Shown: piece after piece, positions 1 through 6,322 of the stretch | Position numbering within the stretch: position 1 is the first letter of the stretch | Layout of the letters: the number at the start of each line of letters is the position of its first letter | Assembly (NCBI GenBank): GCA_046728935.1 | Contig: JBKPFS010000023.1 | Location: forward strand, 1 to 9,075 | DNA from: DATAFO01 sp046728935 | GTDB taxonomy: Bacteria > Actinomycetota > Thermoleophilia > Solirubrobacterales > 70-9 | DNA length: 9,075 nucleotides | Direction of reading: 5' to 3' | Program-made: the position numbers and the translations under genes | Notes under the pieces: model-generated | Database searches by the model: none | What the model was told of the DNA's origin: nothing | What the model saw: only the letters and a program-made list of their open reading frames with translations

Positions 1-245
1 CAGACCTTCGGCGGATGATCCACCTCTGCTGTGGTCGGCGCAAGTTGCGGGCACTTCCCGGTCGCCCGGTTGGAGGTCTAAGGCTTGGCCTACTCCCGCA
101 GCCCGGCGGCGCTCAGCGCCTCCTCGCGGTCCATGAAGACCCCTCGGAGGACCTGCTGCGACGGCGGCGCAGACGATGCGCGAGGTGTTCGACTTCTGGG
201 CGCTGTGACCCCGGAGTCGATGGCCGCGCCGTTACGCTGCCGCGC
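1..245. other. Non-coding or decayed stretch upstream of the first gene
   Basis: No complete gene is recognised here. Two short pieces show the G/C-ending codon pattern typical of real genes in this window. On the minus strand, about 158 down to 90, a reading ends VFMDREEALSAAGLRE-stop with almost every third base G or C. On the plus strand, about 156 to 208, a reading ends TAAQTMREVFDFWAL-stop, again with G/C third bases. Both lose the coding pattern at about the same point (155-158). They may be tails of two genes that lost their 5' parts, or chance in a GC-rich sequence. An open frame runs from 15 into the first gene, but its upstream part is Arg/Cys-rich and unlike the family, so I do not treat it as coding. 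Confidence 0.35.
233..238 (+). promoter_or_regulatory. Putative -10 element of a leaderless promoter
   Basis: The hexamer TACGCT fits TANNNT and lies exactly 7 nt before the ATG at 246. There is no purine-rich Shine-Dalgarno sequence before that ATG. This spacing is the pattern known for leaderless transcripts in actinobacteria, where transcription starts at the first base of the start codon. I see no convincing -35 hexamer. The assignment rests on spacing and the absence of a ribosome binding site. Confidence 0.35.
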
Positions 246-1358
246 ATGACGGGGAGCCCGAGCCCGGGGGCGTCACAGCGGATCGGCGTCGGCCTGATCG
301 GTTGCGGCCACATGGCGCAGCTTCGGCACGTGCCGGCGCTGCGACGCCTTCGCGGCGCGAGGGTGGTCGCAGTCGCGGACGTCGACCCCGAGGCGCGCGG
401 CCGGGTGGGCGAGGCGCTCGGCGTCGAGCACCGCTACCCCTCCGCCGAGGAGCTGCTCGAGCATCCCGGCGTCGATGCTGTGGGCGTCATCGTCCCCGCC
501 TCCGTCCACGCCGAGATGGTCGTCGCCGCGCTCGAGGCCGGCAAGCACGTCCTGGTCGAAAAGCCGCTCGCGCTGACGCTCGAGGACTGCGATCGCATGC
601 TCGACGCGTCGCGCGCGCGACCGGAGCTGGTCACGGCGGTCGCCTTCAACCTTCGCTTCCATCGCCACGTCCGGCGGGCACGCGGGCTGGTGCAGGCCGG
701 CGCCGTCGGCCCGGTCGATTCCGTGTGCGCCGTCACCACCGGCTGCGCCGCCGGGGTCGACGTCGACGAGTATCTGACCGGGTGGCGAGGCCGCCGCGAG
801 CGTGGGGGCGGGGCGCTGATCGAGAAGGGCGCCCACCACTACGACGTCTTCAGATACGTGCTCGACGGTGAGGTGGAGGAGGTCGCCACGATGAGCCGCT
901 CCGACCAGAGTGACGACCGCGCCGCGGTCGTCATCGGCCGGATGGACGACGGCACCCTCGTGACCTCGATCCTGGGCCACGCCCAGGCCGACAGCCACGA
1001 GCTGACCGTGCACGGGGACGAGGCGATCCTCGAGGTCGCGATGCACGAGTTCGATGGCCTGCGCCTTCGCCCGGCGGGCACCTACGCCGGGAACCTCGGC
1101 TGGCGCGCTCGGCGGATGGCCGCCACGGTGGCCGGGCTGCCGAGGGCCCTGTGGGCACTCCGAGCGGGTGGTGACTTCGTCGACTCCTACGCCGCGGAAT
1201 GGCGTCACTTCCTCCGCTGCCTGCGCGGCGAGGCGGAGGTCGAGTGCACGCTCGAGGACGGCCGCGAGGCGGCCCGGGTCGCGCTCGCGGTGCTCGAGGC
1301 CGCGCGGACCGGCGAGGCCGTTCGCGTCCGCGAGGTCGGCGCGCCGGTGCCAGCCTGA
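246..1358 (+). CDS. Gfo/Idh/MocA-family NAD(P)-dependent oxidoreductase
   Basis: A 370-residue protein of normal family length. The Rossmann nucleotide-binding motif GLIGCGHMA is at residues 17-25, with the acidic residue ending beta-2 in VAVADVD (41-47). The EKP motif that places the catalytic lysine is at 105-107. The C-terminal substrate domain carries GGGALIEKGAHHYD (187-200), matching the family's GGG-x(3)-D-x-G-x-H-x-x-D pattern; E193 stands where Asp is most common, while H197 and D200 are kept. Family members oxidise or reduce sugars, inositols and nucleotide sugars with NAD(P); the substrate cannot be read from sequence. It is followed by two glycosyltransferases, so a role in making a sugar donor or modifying a glycan is likely (inference). 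I chose the start at 246 because homology begins just after it and upstream codons lose the G/C third-base pattern. No Shine-Dalgarno is visible, and a TANNNT box 7 nt upstream suggests a leaderless mRNA. Confidence 0.88.
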   Translation: MTGSPSPGASQRIGVGLIGCGHMAQLRHVPALRRLRGARVVAVADVDPEARGRVGEALGVEHRYPSAEELLEHPGVDAVGVIVPASVHAEMVVAALEAGKHVLVEKPLALTLEDCDRMLDASRARPELVTAVAFNLRFHRHVRRARGLVQAGAVGPVDSVCAVTTGCAAGVDVDEYLTGWRGRRERGGGALIEKGAHHYDVFRYVLDGEVEEVATMSRSDQSDDRAAVVIGRMDDGTLVTSILGHAQADSHELTVHGDEAILEVAMHEFDGLRLRPAGTYAGNLGWRARRMAATVAGLPRALWALRAGGDFVDSYAAEWRHFLRCLRGEAEVECTLEDGREAARVALAVLEAARTGEAVRVREVGAPVPA

Positions 1359-1390
1359 GGATGTCCGTCGCCGGATCGGCGGAGCCCGCG

Positions 1391-2338
1391 ATGTCGGTGG
1401 TGGTCCCGACCGAGACGTTCGCCGGGGCTCGCGCGCTCGTCGGCCACCTGCGGCGCCAGACGGTCGCCGGCAGCCTCGAGCTGGTCTTCGTCAACCCCGA
1501 CGCCCGCTCGCCGCTTGACATCCCTCCTGCGGCGGTCGAGCCCTTCGCCGGCGTTCGCACGGTCGAGATCCCGGGCGACCGGGTTCGCGATCTCCCCGCG
1601 GCGCGGGCGGAGGGCGCACGGGTCGCGAGCGCCCCGATCGTCGCCTCCACCGAGACGCACTGCTTCCCGGAGCCGGGCTGGGCCGAGGCCCTGATCGTGG
1701 CCCACCGCGGGGAGTGGGCGGCCGTCGGCCCCGCGCTCGTGAACGGCAACCCGGGGACGGCGATCAGCTGGTCGAACCTGTTGATCGACTACGGGCCCTG
1801 GGTGGCGCCCTGCGCCGCGGGCCCGAGGGACGACCTGCCCGGCCACAACAGCTCCTACAAGCGCGCCGCGCTCAGCGAGCTGGGCCCACTCCTCGAGGAG
1901 CTGTTCGCGGCCGAGTTCGTGCTCCACGCGGAGCTACGACGGCGGGGCTCGACGCTCTACCTGGAGTCCTCCGCGCGGACCCGTCACTTCAACGTCACCC
2001 GGCTCGGGTCATGGCTGCCGGAGCGCTTCGACGCCGGACGGGTGTTCGCCGCCGCACGCTGCCGGCGTTGGCCTCTTCACCGTCGCCTCCTCTACGCCGT
2101 CGGATCTCCACTGATCCCGATCGTGCGGCTCGCGCGGACGCTTCCACACGCGCGGCGCGCGCGGCCGCGGGTCTCGCGGATCCGCCTCGCGCTCACGCTG
2201 GCGGTCGGGCTGGCGGCGAGCGCCCTGGGCGAGCTCTTCGGGTTCCTCGCCGGCCCGGGCCGGTCCAAGGCGCGGACCGCGAGCATGGAGCTCCACCGGT
2301 TCGACCACGTGCGCCGCCCCGAGCGAAGCGCCGGCTAG
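1391..2338 (+). CDS. Glycosyltransferase family 2-like protein with C-terminal membrane segments
   Basis: A 315-residue protein that opens directly with the GT-A first strand (SVVVPTETF). The usual metal-binding DXD position appears as STETHCFPEPGW (residues 86-97), so the canonical Asp pair is replaced by Glu and His. GHNSSYKRAAL (151-161) and a downstream EF-x-L-x(3)-LRRRG segment match the acceptor half of the GT2 fold. Two hydrophobic stretches near 233-250 and 265-288 are likely membrane helices, so it probably acts at the inner face of the membrane on a lipid-linked or surface glycan. An ATG at 1361 would add ten residues and sits 2 nt after the previous stop. I prefer 1391 because GGAG lies 6 nt before it and the first beta strand starts there. 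The donor and acceptor sugars are unknown. The next gene is a second glycosyltransferase, 9 nt on. Confidence 0.8.
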   Translation: MSVVVPTETFAGARALVGHLRRQTVAGSLELVFVNPDARSPLDIPPAAVEPFAGVRTVEIPGDRVRDLPAARAEGARVASAPIVASTETHCFPEPGWAEALIVAHRGEWAAVGPALVNGNPGTAISWSNLLIDYGPWVAPCAAGPRDDLPGHNSSYKRAALSELGPLLEELFAAEFVLHAELRRRGSTLYLESSARTRHFNVTRLGSWLPERFDAGRVFAAARCRRWPLHRRLLYAVGSPLIPIVRLARTLPHARRARPRVSRIRLALTLAVGLAASALGELFGFLAGPGRSKARTASMELHRFDHVRRPERSAG

Positions 2339-2347
2339 GTCAGACCG

Positions 2348-3256
2348 GTGCCGCGCCGGCCGCGTTTGTCGATCGTCGTGCCCACCCGCGACCGCCCGGC
2401 GCAGTTGCGCCGCTGCCTCGACTCGTTCGCGTCGCTGGACTACGAGCGCGGCGCGTTCGAGGTGATCGTGGTCGACGACGGCGGCTCGATCGAGCTGGAG
2501 GGCGCGATCGGCGCCCTGGCGGACGAGCTGGCGCTGCGCCTCCATCGCCAGCCCAACGCCGGACCGGCGGCGGCCCGCAACGCGGGCGCCGAGCTCGCCA
2601 GCGGCGAACTGCTCGCGTTCACCGACGACGACCTCGTCGTCGACCGGAACTGGCTGCGGGCGTTCGACCGCGCGGCGAGCGAGGCGCCCGGCGCCGCCCT
2701 CGGCGGGCGAACGGTCAACGGGTTCCCGGAGAATCCCTACGACGGCGCCAGCGTGCGGATCGTCGAGCTCGCCTACGCCCACTACAACGACGAGGGCGGA
2801 GCCCGCTTCCTCGCCTCCAACAACCTCGTCGTCCCCGCCGACGGCTTTCGCAGCCTCGGCGGCTTCGACCCCGGGTTCAGGGTCTCGGAGGACCGCGACT
2901 TCTGCGACCGCTGGCTCGAGAGCGGGCGGCGGCTCGAGTTCGTGCCCGAGGCGGTCGCGGAGCACTCGAAAGGCCTCACGCTCGGCGCGTTCCTTCGCCA
3001 GCACTACACATACGGCCGCGGGGCATTCGCCTACCACCGCGCCCGAGCCGCGCGCGGGCGCGGGCTCAGCGGGATCGAGGGATCGTTCTACGGCGCCGTC
3101 GGTCGCGAGGCCCTCGGCGCCGTTCGCCAGGGCGATCTTCGCCGCGCGCTCCTGCTCGCGGGCTGGCAGCTCGCCAACCTCGCCGGGTTCCTGCGCCAGG
3201 CCGTTGCGGGCCTCCCTCGCCGCGCCCTCGCCTGCCTGCGACACTCGCGCGGATGA
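2348..3256 (+). CDS. Family 2 glycosyltransferase
   Basis: A 302-residue protein with all GT2 hallmarks: first strand LSIVVPTRDR (7-16), VIVVDDGG (39-46), NAGPAAARNAG (70-80), and the metal-binding DXD as FTDDDLV (91-97). GGFDPGFRVSEDRDFC (171-186) holds the acidic ED pair expected of the catalytic base region, followed by a C-terminal HYTYGRG. It transfers a sugar from a nucleotide donor to an acceptor that cannot be told from sequence. A hydrophobic stretch at about 267-283 could anchor the C-terminus to the membrane. Translation starts at a GTG, 9 nt after the previous stop, with only a weak AGG 8 nt upstream, so coupling to the preceding glycosyltransferase is likely. The stop overlaps the next ATG (ATGA). 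Unlike its upstream neighbour it keeps an intact DXD. Confidence 0.88.
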   Translation: MPRRPRLSIVVPTRDRPAQLRRCLDSFASLDYERGAFEVIVVDDGGSIELEGAIGALADELALRLHRQPNAGPAAARNAGAELASGELLAFTDDDLVVDRNWLRAFDRAASEAPGAALGGRTVNGFPENPYDGASVRIVELAYAHYNDEGGARFLASNNLVVPADGFRSLGGFDPGFRVSEDRDFCDRWLESGRRLEFVPEAVAEHSKGLTLGAFLRQHYTYGRGAFAYHRARAARGRGLSGIEGSFYGAVGREALGAVRQGDLRRALLLAGWQLANLAGFLRQAVAGLPRRALACLRHSRG

Positions 3257-3879
3257 CGCCTTCCAGGGTCGTCCTCGCGACGCGCAATGAGCACAAGCTT
3301 CGCGAGCTCGGCGAGATCCTCGCCGCGCTTGAGCTCGTCCCGCTGCCCGCGGAGGTCGAGCTGCCGCCCGAGGAGGGCGAGACGTTCGCGGCCAACGCCA
3401 TCACCAAGGCCCACGCCGCGCGGGACGCGACCGGGCTCGCGGCGATCGCCGACGACTCGGGGATCGAGGCGCGGGCGCTCGGCGGCGCCCCGGGGGTGCG
3501 CTCGGCTCGCTATGCCGGGCCGGGCGCGAGCGACGAGGAGAACCTGGCGCTGCTGCTCCGCGAGCTCGACGGCGCGGCGGATCGCCGGGTCGCCTACGTC
3601 TGCGCCCTCGCCTACGCGGGCCCAGACGGCGAGGAGATCGTGGTCGAGGGCCGCTGCGAGGGGGAGCTCGCCACCGAGCCACGCGGCTCCGGCGGCTTCG
3701 GCTACGACCCCGCGTTCGTCCCCGACGACACCGGCCCCGGCGACGAGCGGACCATGGCCGAGCTCGACCCGGCGGAGAAGCACGCGATCAGCCACCGCGG
3801 CCGCGCGGCGCGCGCGCTCGCCGAGCGCCTCGGGCTCACGGCCGGGGCGCGCTCGGCGGACCGAGGGGACGGGCGATGA
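3253..3879 (+). CDS. rdgB: RdgB/HAM1 non-canonical purine NTP pyrophosphatase (XTP/dITP diphosphatase)
   Basis: A 208-residue protein matching the whole HAM1/RdgB family. It hydrolyses dITP, ITP and XTP to monophosphate and pyrophosphate, clearing deaminated purines from the nucleotide pool in the cytoplasm. Visible motifs are ATRNEHKLREL (9-19, triphosphate binding), EEGETF (40-45), ADDSGIEARALGGAPGVRSARYAG (starting at 66, with the conserved acidic pair 67-68), GSGGFGYDPAFVP (145-157) and AEKHAISHRGRA (174-185) with the conserved His-Arg. The ATG overlaps the preceding glycosyltransferase stop as ATGA, and its own stop overlaps the next start the same way, so all three are probably translated from one mRNA. 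Many bacteria pair this gene with rph (RNase PH); that gene is not next to it here. The last ~15 residues are a polar tail without motifs. Confidence 0.95.
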   Translation: MTPSRVVLATRNEHKLRELGEILAALELVPLPAEVELPPEEGETFAANAITKAHAARDATGLAAIADDSGIEARALGGAPGVRSARYAGPGASDEENLALLLRELDGAADRRVAYVCALAYAGPDGEEIVVEGRCEGELATEPRGSGGFGYDPAFVPDDTGPGDERTMAELDPAEKHAISHRGRAARALAERLGLTAGARSADRGDGR

Positions 3880-4790
3880 TCAAGACCAAGTCCGGCGCCG
3901 CGGCGCTCTCGGTCGTCTCGAACTCGATCCTGATCGCGCTCAAGCTCGCCGCCGGGGCGATCACCGGCTCGATCGCGATCCTCACCGAGGCGCTTCACTC
4001 CGGCATCGACCTGCTCGCCTCGGTCATCGCCCTGGTCTCGGTGCGAAAGGCCGACGAGCCGCCCGACCCGGAGCATCCCTACGGGCACGAGAAGGTCGAG
4101 AGCCTCGCCGCCGCGATCGAGGGGATGCTGATCCTGGTCGGCGCGGGCGTGATCGTCTACGAGGCGACGCGCCGGCTCGTGGTCGGGGCCGAGGTCCAAT
4201 CGCTCGGCGTCGGCATCGCCGTGATCGCCTTCTCGGGCCTCGCCAATCTCGCGGTCTCGGCGTTCCTCCAGCGGCGCTCGCGCCAGCTCGACTCGCCCGC
4301 GCTCGAGGGCGACGCGGCGCACCTGCGAACCGACGCCCTCACCTCGCTCGGGGTCCTCGTCGGCCTGGTGCTGGTGGAGGTCACGGACGAGCCGGCGTTC
4401 GACCCGATCGCGGCGCTCGTGGTCGCGGTCGCGATCGTCGTCGCTGGGCTTCGCATCCTCACGCGCTCGGGCCGGGTGCTGGTCGACGAGGCGCCGCCGC
4501 CGGAGGAGCTCGACCGGATCGAGGCGGCGATCGTGGCCGAGCGCTCGCACCATCCCGAGATCGCCGGCTACCACAAGCTCCGCGCCCGCCGCGCCGGGGC
4601 CCACCGCCACATCGACCTCCACCTCCAGTTCGGCTCGGGGACGACGCTCGAGCACGCGCACGAGGTCGCCCACCACGTGCGCGGCGCGATCGAGCGCGAG
4701 CTCCCCGGGGCGGACGTGCTCATCCACGTCGAGCCGCAGGAGTCGCTGAAGCCGGCGGCGCGTGCGGAGGAGCCCTTCCGGGCGGGCTGA
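3876..4790 (+). CDS. Cation diffusion facilitator family transporter (probably Zn2+-type)
   Basis: A 304-residue protein of typical CDF length. About six membrane helices span residues 8-200, followed by a cytoplasmic ferredoxin-like domain (about 205-292) rich in His (HRHIDLHLQF, HAHEVAHHV). The transport site is readable: HSGID in TM2 (H41, D45) and HLRTD in TM5 (H149, D153). The HxxxD/HxxxD arrangement is the one linked to zinc-type exporters, whereas DxxxD variants are linked to iron or manganese, so Zn2+/H+ antiport is the best guess. The HPYGHEKVE loop (67-75) is also a family hallmark. The start overlaps the rdgB stop (ATGA) and has a strong GAGGGGA 6 nt upstream, so it could also be translated well on its own. 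Its last codons form the left arm of an 11-bp inverted repeat shared with the convergent gene. Confidence 0.93.
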   Translation: MIKTKSGAAALSVVSNSILIALKLAAGAITGSIAILTEALHSGIDLLASVIALVSVRKADEPPDPEHPYGHEKVESLAAAIEGMLILVGAGVIVYEATRRLVVGAEVQSLGVGIAVIAFSGLANLAVSAFLQRRSRQLDSPALEGDAAHLRTDALTSLGVLVGLVLVEVTDEPAFDPIAALVVAVAIVVAGLRILTRSGRVLVDEAPPPEELDRIEAAIVAERSHHPEIAGYHKLRARRAGAHRHIDLHLQFGSGTTLEHAHEVAHHVRGAIERELPGADVLIHVEPQESLKPAARAEEPFRAG

Positions 4791-4805
4791 GGCCCCCGGA
4801 AGGGC
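4772..4805. terminator. Inverted repeat between convergent genes, probable bidirectional terminator
   Basis: GCCCTTCCGGG at 4772-4782 and CCCGGAAGGGC at 4795-4805 form a perfect 11-bp stem with a 12-nt loop. It sits between the convergent CDF and RodZ-like genes, overlaps the CDF stop codon and ends 10 nt before the RodZ-like stop. No T-run follows on either strand, so it is not a classical intrinsic terminator. U-less hairpins of this kind are proposed as terminators or 3' end stabilisers in GC-rich actinobacteria. Confidence 0.6.
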
Positions 4806-4814
4806 ACCCTCCGC

Positions 4815-5621
4815 TCAGGTGCAGTCAGGCCGCTCCGACGGCGCCAAGTCGCGGGTGCCGTGGGACGTCACCTCGAGGCCGAACGGCTCAGCTACGGCGG
4901 GGACGTCGACGGACTCCCCGTCGGCCGTGATCTCCACCTCGCCGTTGCCGAAGCTCATCTCGAGCCCCCTTTCCTCGAAGGGTCCCCGGCGCTCGCCGTC
5001 CGTCAGCGTCCCGGTGTCGACGAGCTCTCCTCGATCATCGACGACGCAGAACCACACCGTGCCCACGGCTCTCAGGCTCACGGACACGCGGGCCGACGTC
5101 GTCGATGGCGGGTTGGTCTCCGCCGGCGGAGCGGACCGGGACTCGGCCGGGGGCGCGGCTCCGACGGACTGCCCCGACGGCGGAGCCGCCGCCGCGCCGG
5201 TGCCCTTGTGCGCCCCGTCCCCGCGGCCCCCCTTCTCGTCGTCCACGCTGAGGGTCAACGCGAGGATCAGGCCGACCGCGGCGACGCTCGCCGCGGCGGC
5301 AACCAGGATCCGGCGGACCCGCAGTCGCCGTGTGAGAGGGCCCCGCTGGATCACCGGCTCGGGTGGGAGCTCCTCCTCCGCGGCGGGCCGGAGCTGTTGG
5401 TCGAGCCGCGCCACGAGCGGGTCGGGGTCGAGCCGAAGGAGCTCCGCGTAGGTGCGCAGGAAACCGCGCGCGTAGGCGCGCCCCGGGAGCACGTCCCAGC
5501 GCTCCTCCTCGAGCGCCCGCAGGTAGGGGACGCGGATCTTCGTCGTCCGCTCGACCTCGCGCAGCTCGACGCCCCGGCTCTGCCTCGCCTCGCGCAGCGT
5601 GTCCCCGATTTCGGGGCTCAT
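4815..5621 (-). CDS. RodZ-like protein: HTH domain, single TM helix, DUF4115-type C-terminal domain
   Basis: A 268-residue protein with the layout of RodZ. Residues 5-70 form a Cro/cI-like HTH of the RodZ type, with the recognisable run KIRVPYLRALEEERWDVLPG (28-47) then YARGFLRTYAELL (50-62). A hydrophobic helix at about 104-125 crosses the membrane after an Arg-rich stop. A Pro/Ala/Ser-rich linker follows (about 130-178), then a beta-rich domain (180-255) with VWFCVVDDRGELVDTGTL and FGNGEVEITADG, typical of DUF4115. In rods such as E. coli, RodZ links MreB to the cell-wall elongation machinery; here no mreB is nearby, so the partner is unknown. The ATG at 5621 is chosen because GGAG lies 8 nt upstream and the HTH starts right after it; a longer frame to 5726 runs over the neighbouring gene. 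A TAATCT box at 5652-5647 could be its own -10 element. Confidence 0.85.
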   Translation of the reverse strand: MSPEIGDTLREARQSRGVELREVERTTKIRVPYLRALEEERWDVLPGRAYARGFLRTYAELLRLDPDPLVARLDQQLRPAAEEELPPEPVIQRGPLTRRLRVRRILVAAAASVAAVGLILALTLSVDDEKGGRGDGAHKGTGAAAAPPSGQSVGAAPPAESRSAPPAETNPPSTTSARVSVSLRAVGTVWFCVVDDRGELVDTGTLTDGERRGPFEERGLEMSFGNGEVEITADGESVDVPAVAEPFGLEVTSHGTRDLAPSERPDCT

Positions 5622-5629
5622 GATTCGAT

Positions 5630-5652
5630 CTCCGACCTCGCCGGGAAGATTA
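5630..5652 (-). promoter_or_regulatory. Candidate -10 box and Shine-Dalgarno of the RodZ-like gene
   Basis: On the minus strand TAATCT (5652-5647) fits TANNNT and overlaps the stop codon of the upstream exporter gene. GGAG (5633-5630) lies 8 nt before the ATG at 5621. A transcript starting about 7 nt after the box would have a leader of roughly 18 nt with a usable ribosome binding site. No -35 hexamer is clear, so the promoter part is tentative; the ribosome binding site is firmer and decides the start. Confidence 0.35.
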
Positions 5653-6090
5653 CGACCGCGCCCGCTCGCCGGAGAGCGCCGCCCCCAGCCCGAGCGCGAG
5701 GTACACGGCGCCGCTGGCGCGGCCAAGCCACGCTCGCGCGCGGGCGCTGGAGCGAAGCGCGTGCCCGGTCCCGGCGGCGGCCAGCGCGTAGGCGCCGTCG
5801 CTGATCACGGCGAGGGCGACGAAGCAGATCCCGAGCGCGCCGACCTGGACCCAGGCCGCGGCCCCGTGCGGATCGACGAATTGGGGCAGGAAGGCGAGGA
5901 AGAAGAGCGCGGTCTTGGGGTTCAGCACCGCGACCACCACACCCTCGCGAAACAGGTGTCGGCGCGGGGTGGGGCGCGACGCGGCGGCCTCCTCATCGCC
6001 GCTCGCGAGCAGCGCCCGCAGCCCCAGGAAGACGAGGTAGGCGGCGCCAAGGTACCTGACGATCGTGAACGCCTGCGCCGACGATGCCAT
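5650..6090 (-). CDS. LysE/RhtB-family exporter, N-terminally truncated (probable pseudogene)
   Basis: A 146-residue protein; LysE/RhtB amino-acid exporters are usually about 200-210 residues. The C-terminal two thirds are clear: VRYLGAAYLVFLGLRAL (11-27), the hallmark NPKTALFFLAFLPQF (57-71), then two to three further membrane helices ending near 140. The first helix pair, including the usual TPGP motif, is missing. I read all three minus-strand frames upstream to 6200 and found no trace of it, so this is not a simple frameshift. The in-frame extension is only 19 codons back to a TAA and has many A/T-ending codons, while G/C-ending codons begin at the ATG. GAGGA lies 6 nt before this ATG, so a short product could still be made. 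Without the N-terminal helices, export activity is doubtful. The stop is 28 nt before the RodZ-like start. Confidence 0.78.
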   Translation of the reverse strand: MASSAQAFTIVRYLGAAYLVFLGLRALLASGDEEAAASRPTPRRHLFREGVVVAVLNPKTALFFLAFLPQFVDPHGAAAWVQVGALGICFVALAVISDGAYALAAAGTGHALRSSARARAWLGRASGAVYLALGLGAALSGERARS

Positions 6091-6162
6091 GCTGCGTCCT
6101 CGGTCCTTGCCTGTCGGCGCCTGGGCCTCGTCATTTCCTGGCCAACGTTATGAGACACCCCA

Positions 6163-6303
6163 CTAGAGCAGGTTGACGGCGGCCGAAGCGCCGACGGCCG
6201 CGACGACGATCGAGTAGCCGCTGTAGCCGTCCAGGGCCAGGAGCAGCGTGGCGATGGCGCACACCGCGACCACCGCCAGCCACGAGGCTCGCTCGAGGGA
6301 CAC
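6163..6303 (-). CDS. Small two-helix membrane protein (46 aa), unrecognised
   Basis: A short reading frame from a GTG, MSLERASWLAVVAVCAIATL at residues 1-20, then a DGYSGYS turn (25-31) and a second hydrophobic segment (32-45) ending in VNLL. This predicts a hairpin of two membrane helices with the charged N-terminus outside the bilayer. All but two of its 46 sense codons end in G or C, while codons just upstream of the GTG (including AAA and ATA) do not, which supports both coding and this start. It starts only 19 bp from the divergent operon at 6323. There is no Shine-Dalgarno; CAAAAT lies 7 nt before the GTG and could be a -10 box for a leaderless message. I do not recognise the family and give no function. 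Confidence 0.55.
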   Translation of the reverse strand: MSLERASWLAVVAVCAIATLLLALDGYSGYSIVVAAVGASAAVNLL

Positions 6304-6309
6304 GCTCGC

Positions 6310-6316
6310 TATTTTG
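6310..6316. promoter_or_regulatory. Candidate shared bidirectional -10 region
   Basis: TATTTT (6310-6315, plus strand) ends 7 nt before the ATG at 6323. Read on the minus strand, CAAAAT (6316-6311) ends 7 nt before the GTG at 6303. Both fit, or nearly fit, TANNNT at leaderless spacing, and the patch is a rare AT island in this sequence. With only 19 bp between the two starts there is no room for two ordinary promoter-plus-leader arrangements. For the plus-strand gene, GGA at 6316-6318 is a competing weak ribosome binding site. Confidence 0.4.
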
Positions 6317-6322
6317 GACGAG

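Noticed and set aside
15..245. N-terminal extension of the oxidoreductase by 77 codons
   Set aside because: The extra residues are Arg/Cys-rich, unlike the family, with poor third-base pattern; homology starts just after the ATG at 246.
273..1208. 311-codon minus-strand open frame opposite the oxidoreductase
   Set aside because: Antisense shadow of a recognised Rossmann enzyme.
2009..3244. 411-codon minus-strand open frame opposite the two glycosyltransferases
   Set aside because: Antisense shadow; the sense strand carries DXD and other GT2 motifs.
3287..4930. 547-codon plus-strand open frame across rdgB and the CDF gene
   Set aside because: Arg/Pro/Ala-rich shadow in a GC-rich region; the two overlapping genes in the other frames carry full family motifs.
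4860..5804. 314-codon plus-strand frame opposite the RodZ-like gene
   Set aside because: Arg-rich antisense shadow of a recognisable HTH-TM-DUF4115 protein.
6146..6165. Possible insertion-sequence end (GTTATGAGACACCCC) between the truncated exporter and the small membrane gene
   Set aside because: No matching inverted copy or target duplication is visible in the window and no transposase fragment is present; only the truncated neighbour makes it tempting.
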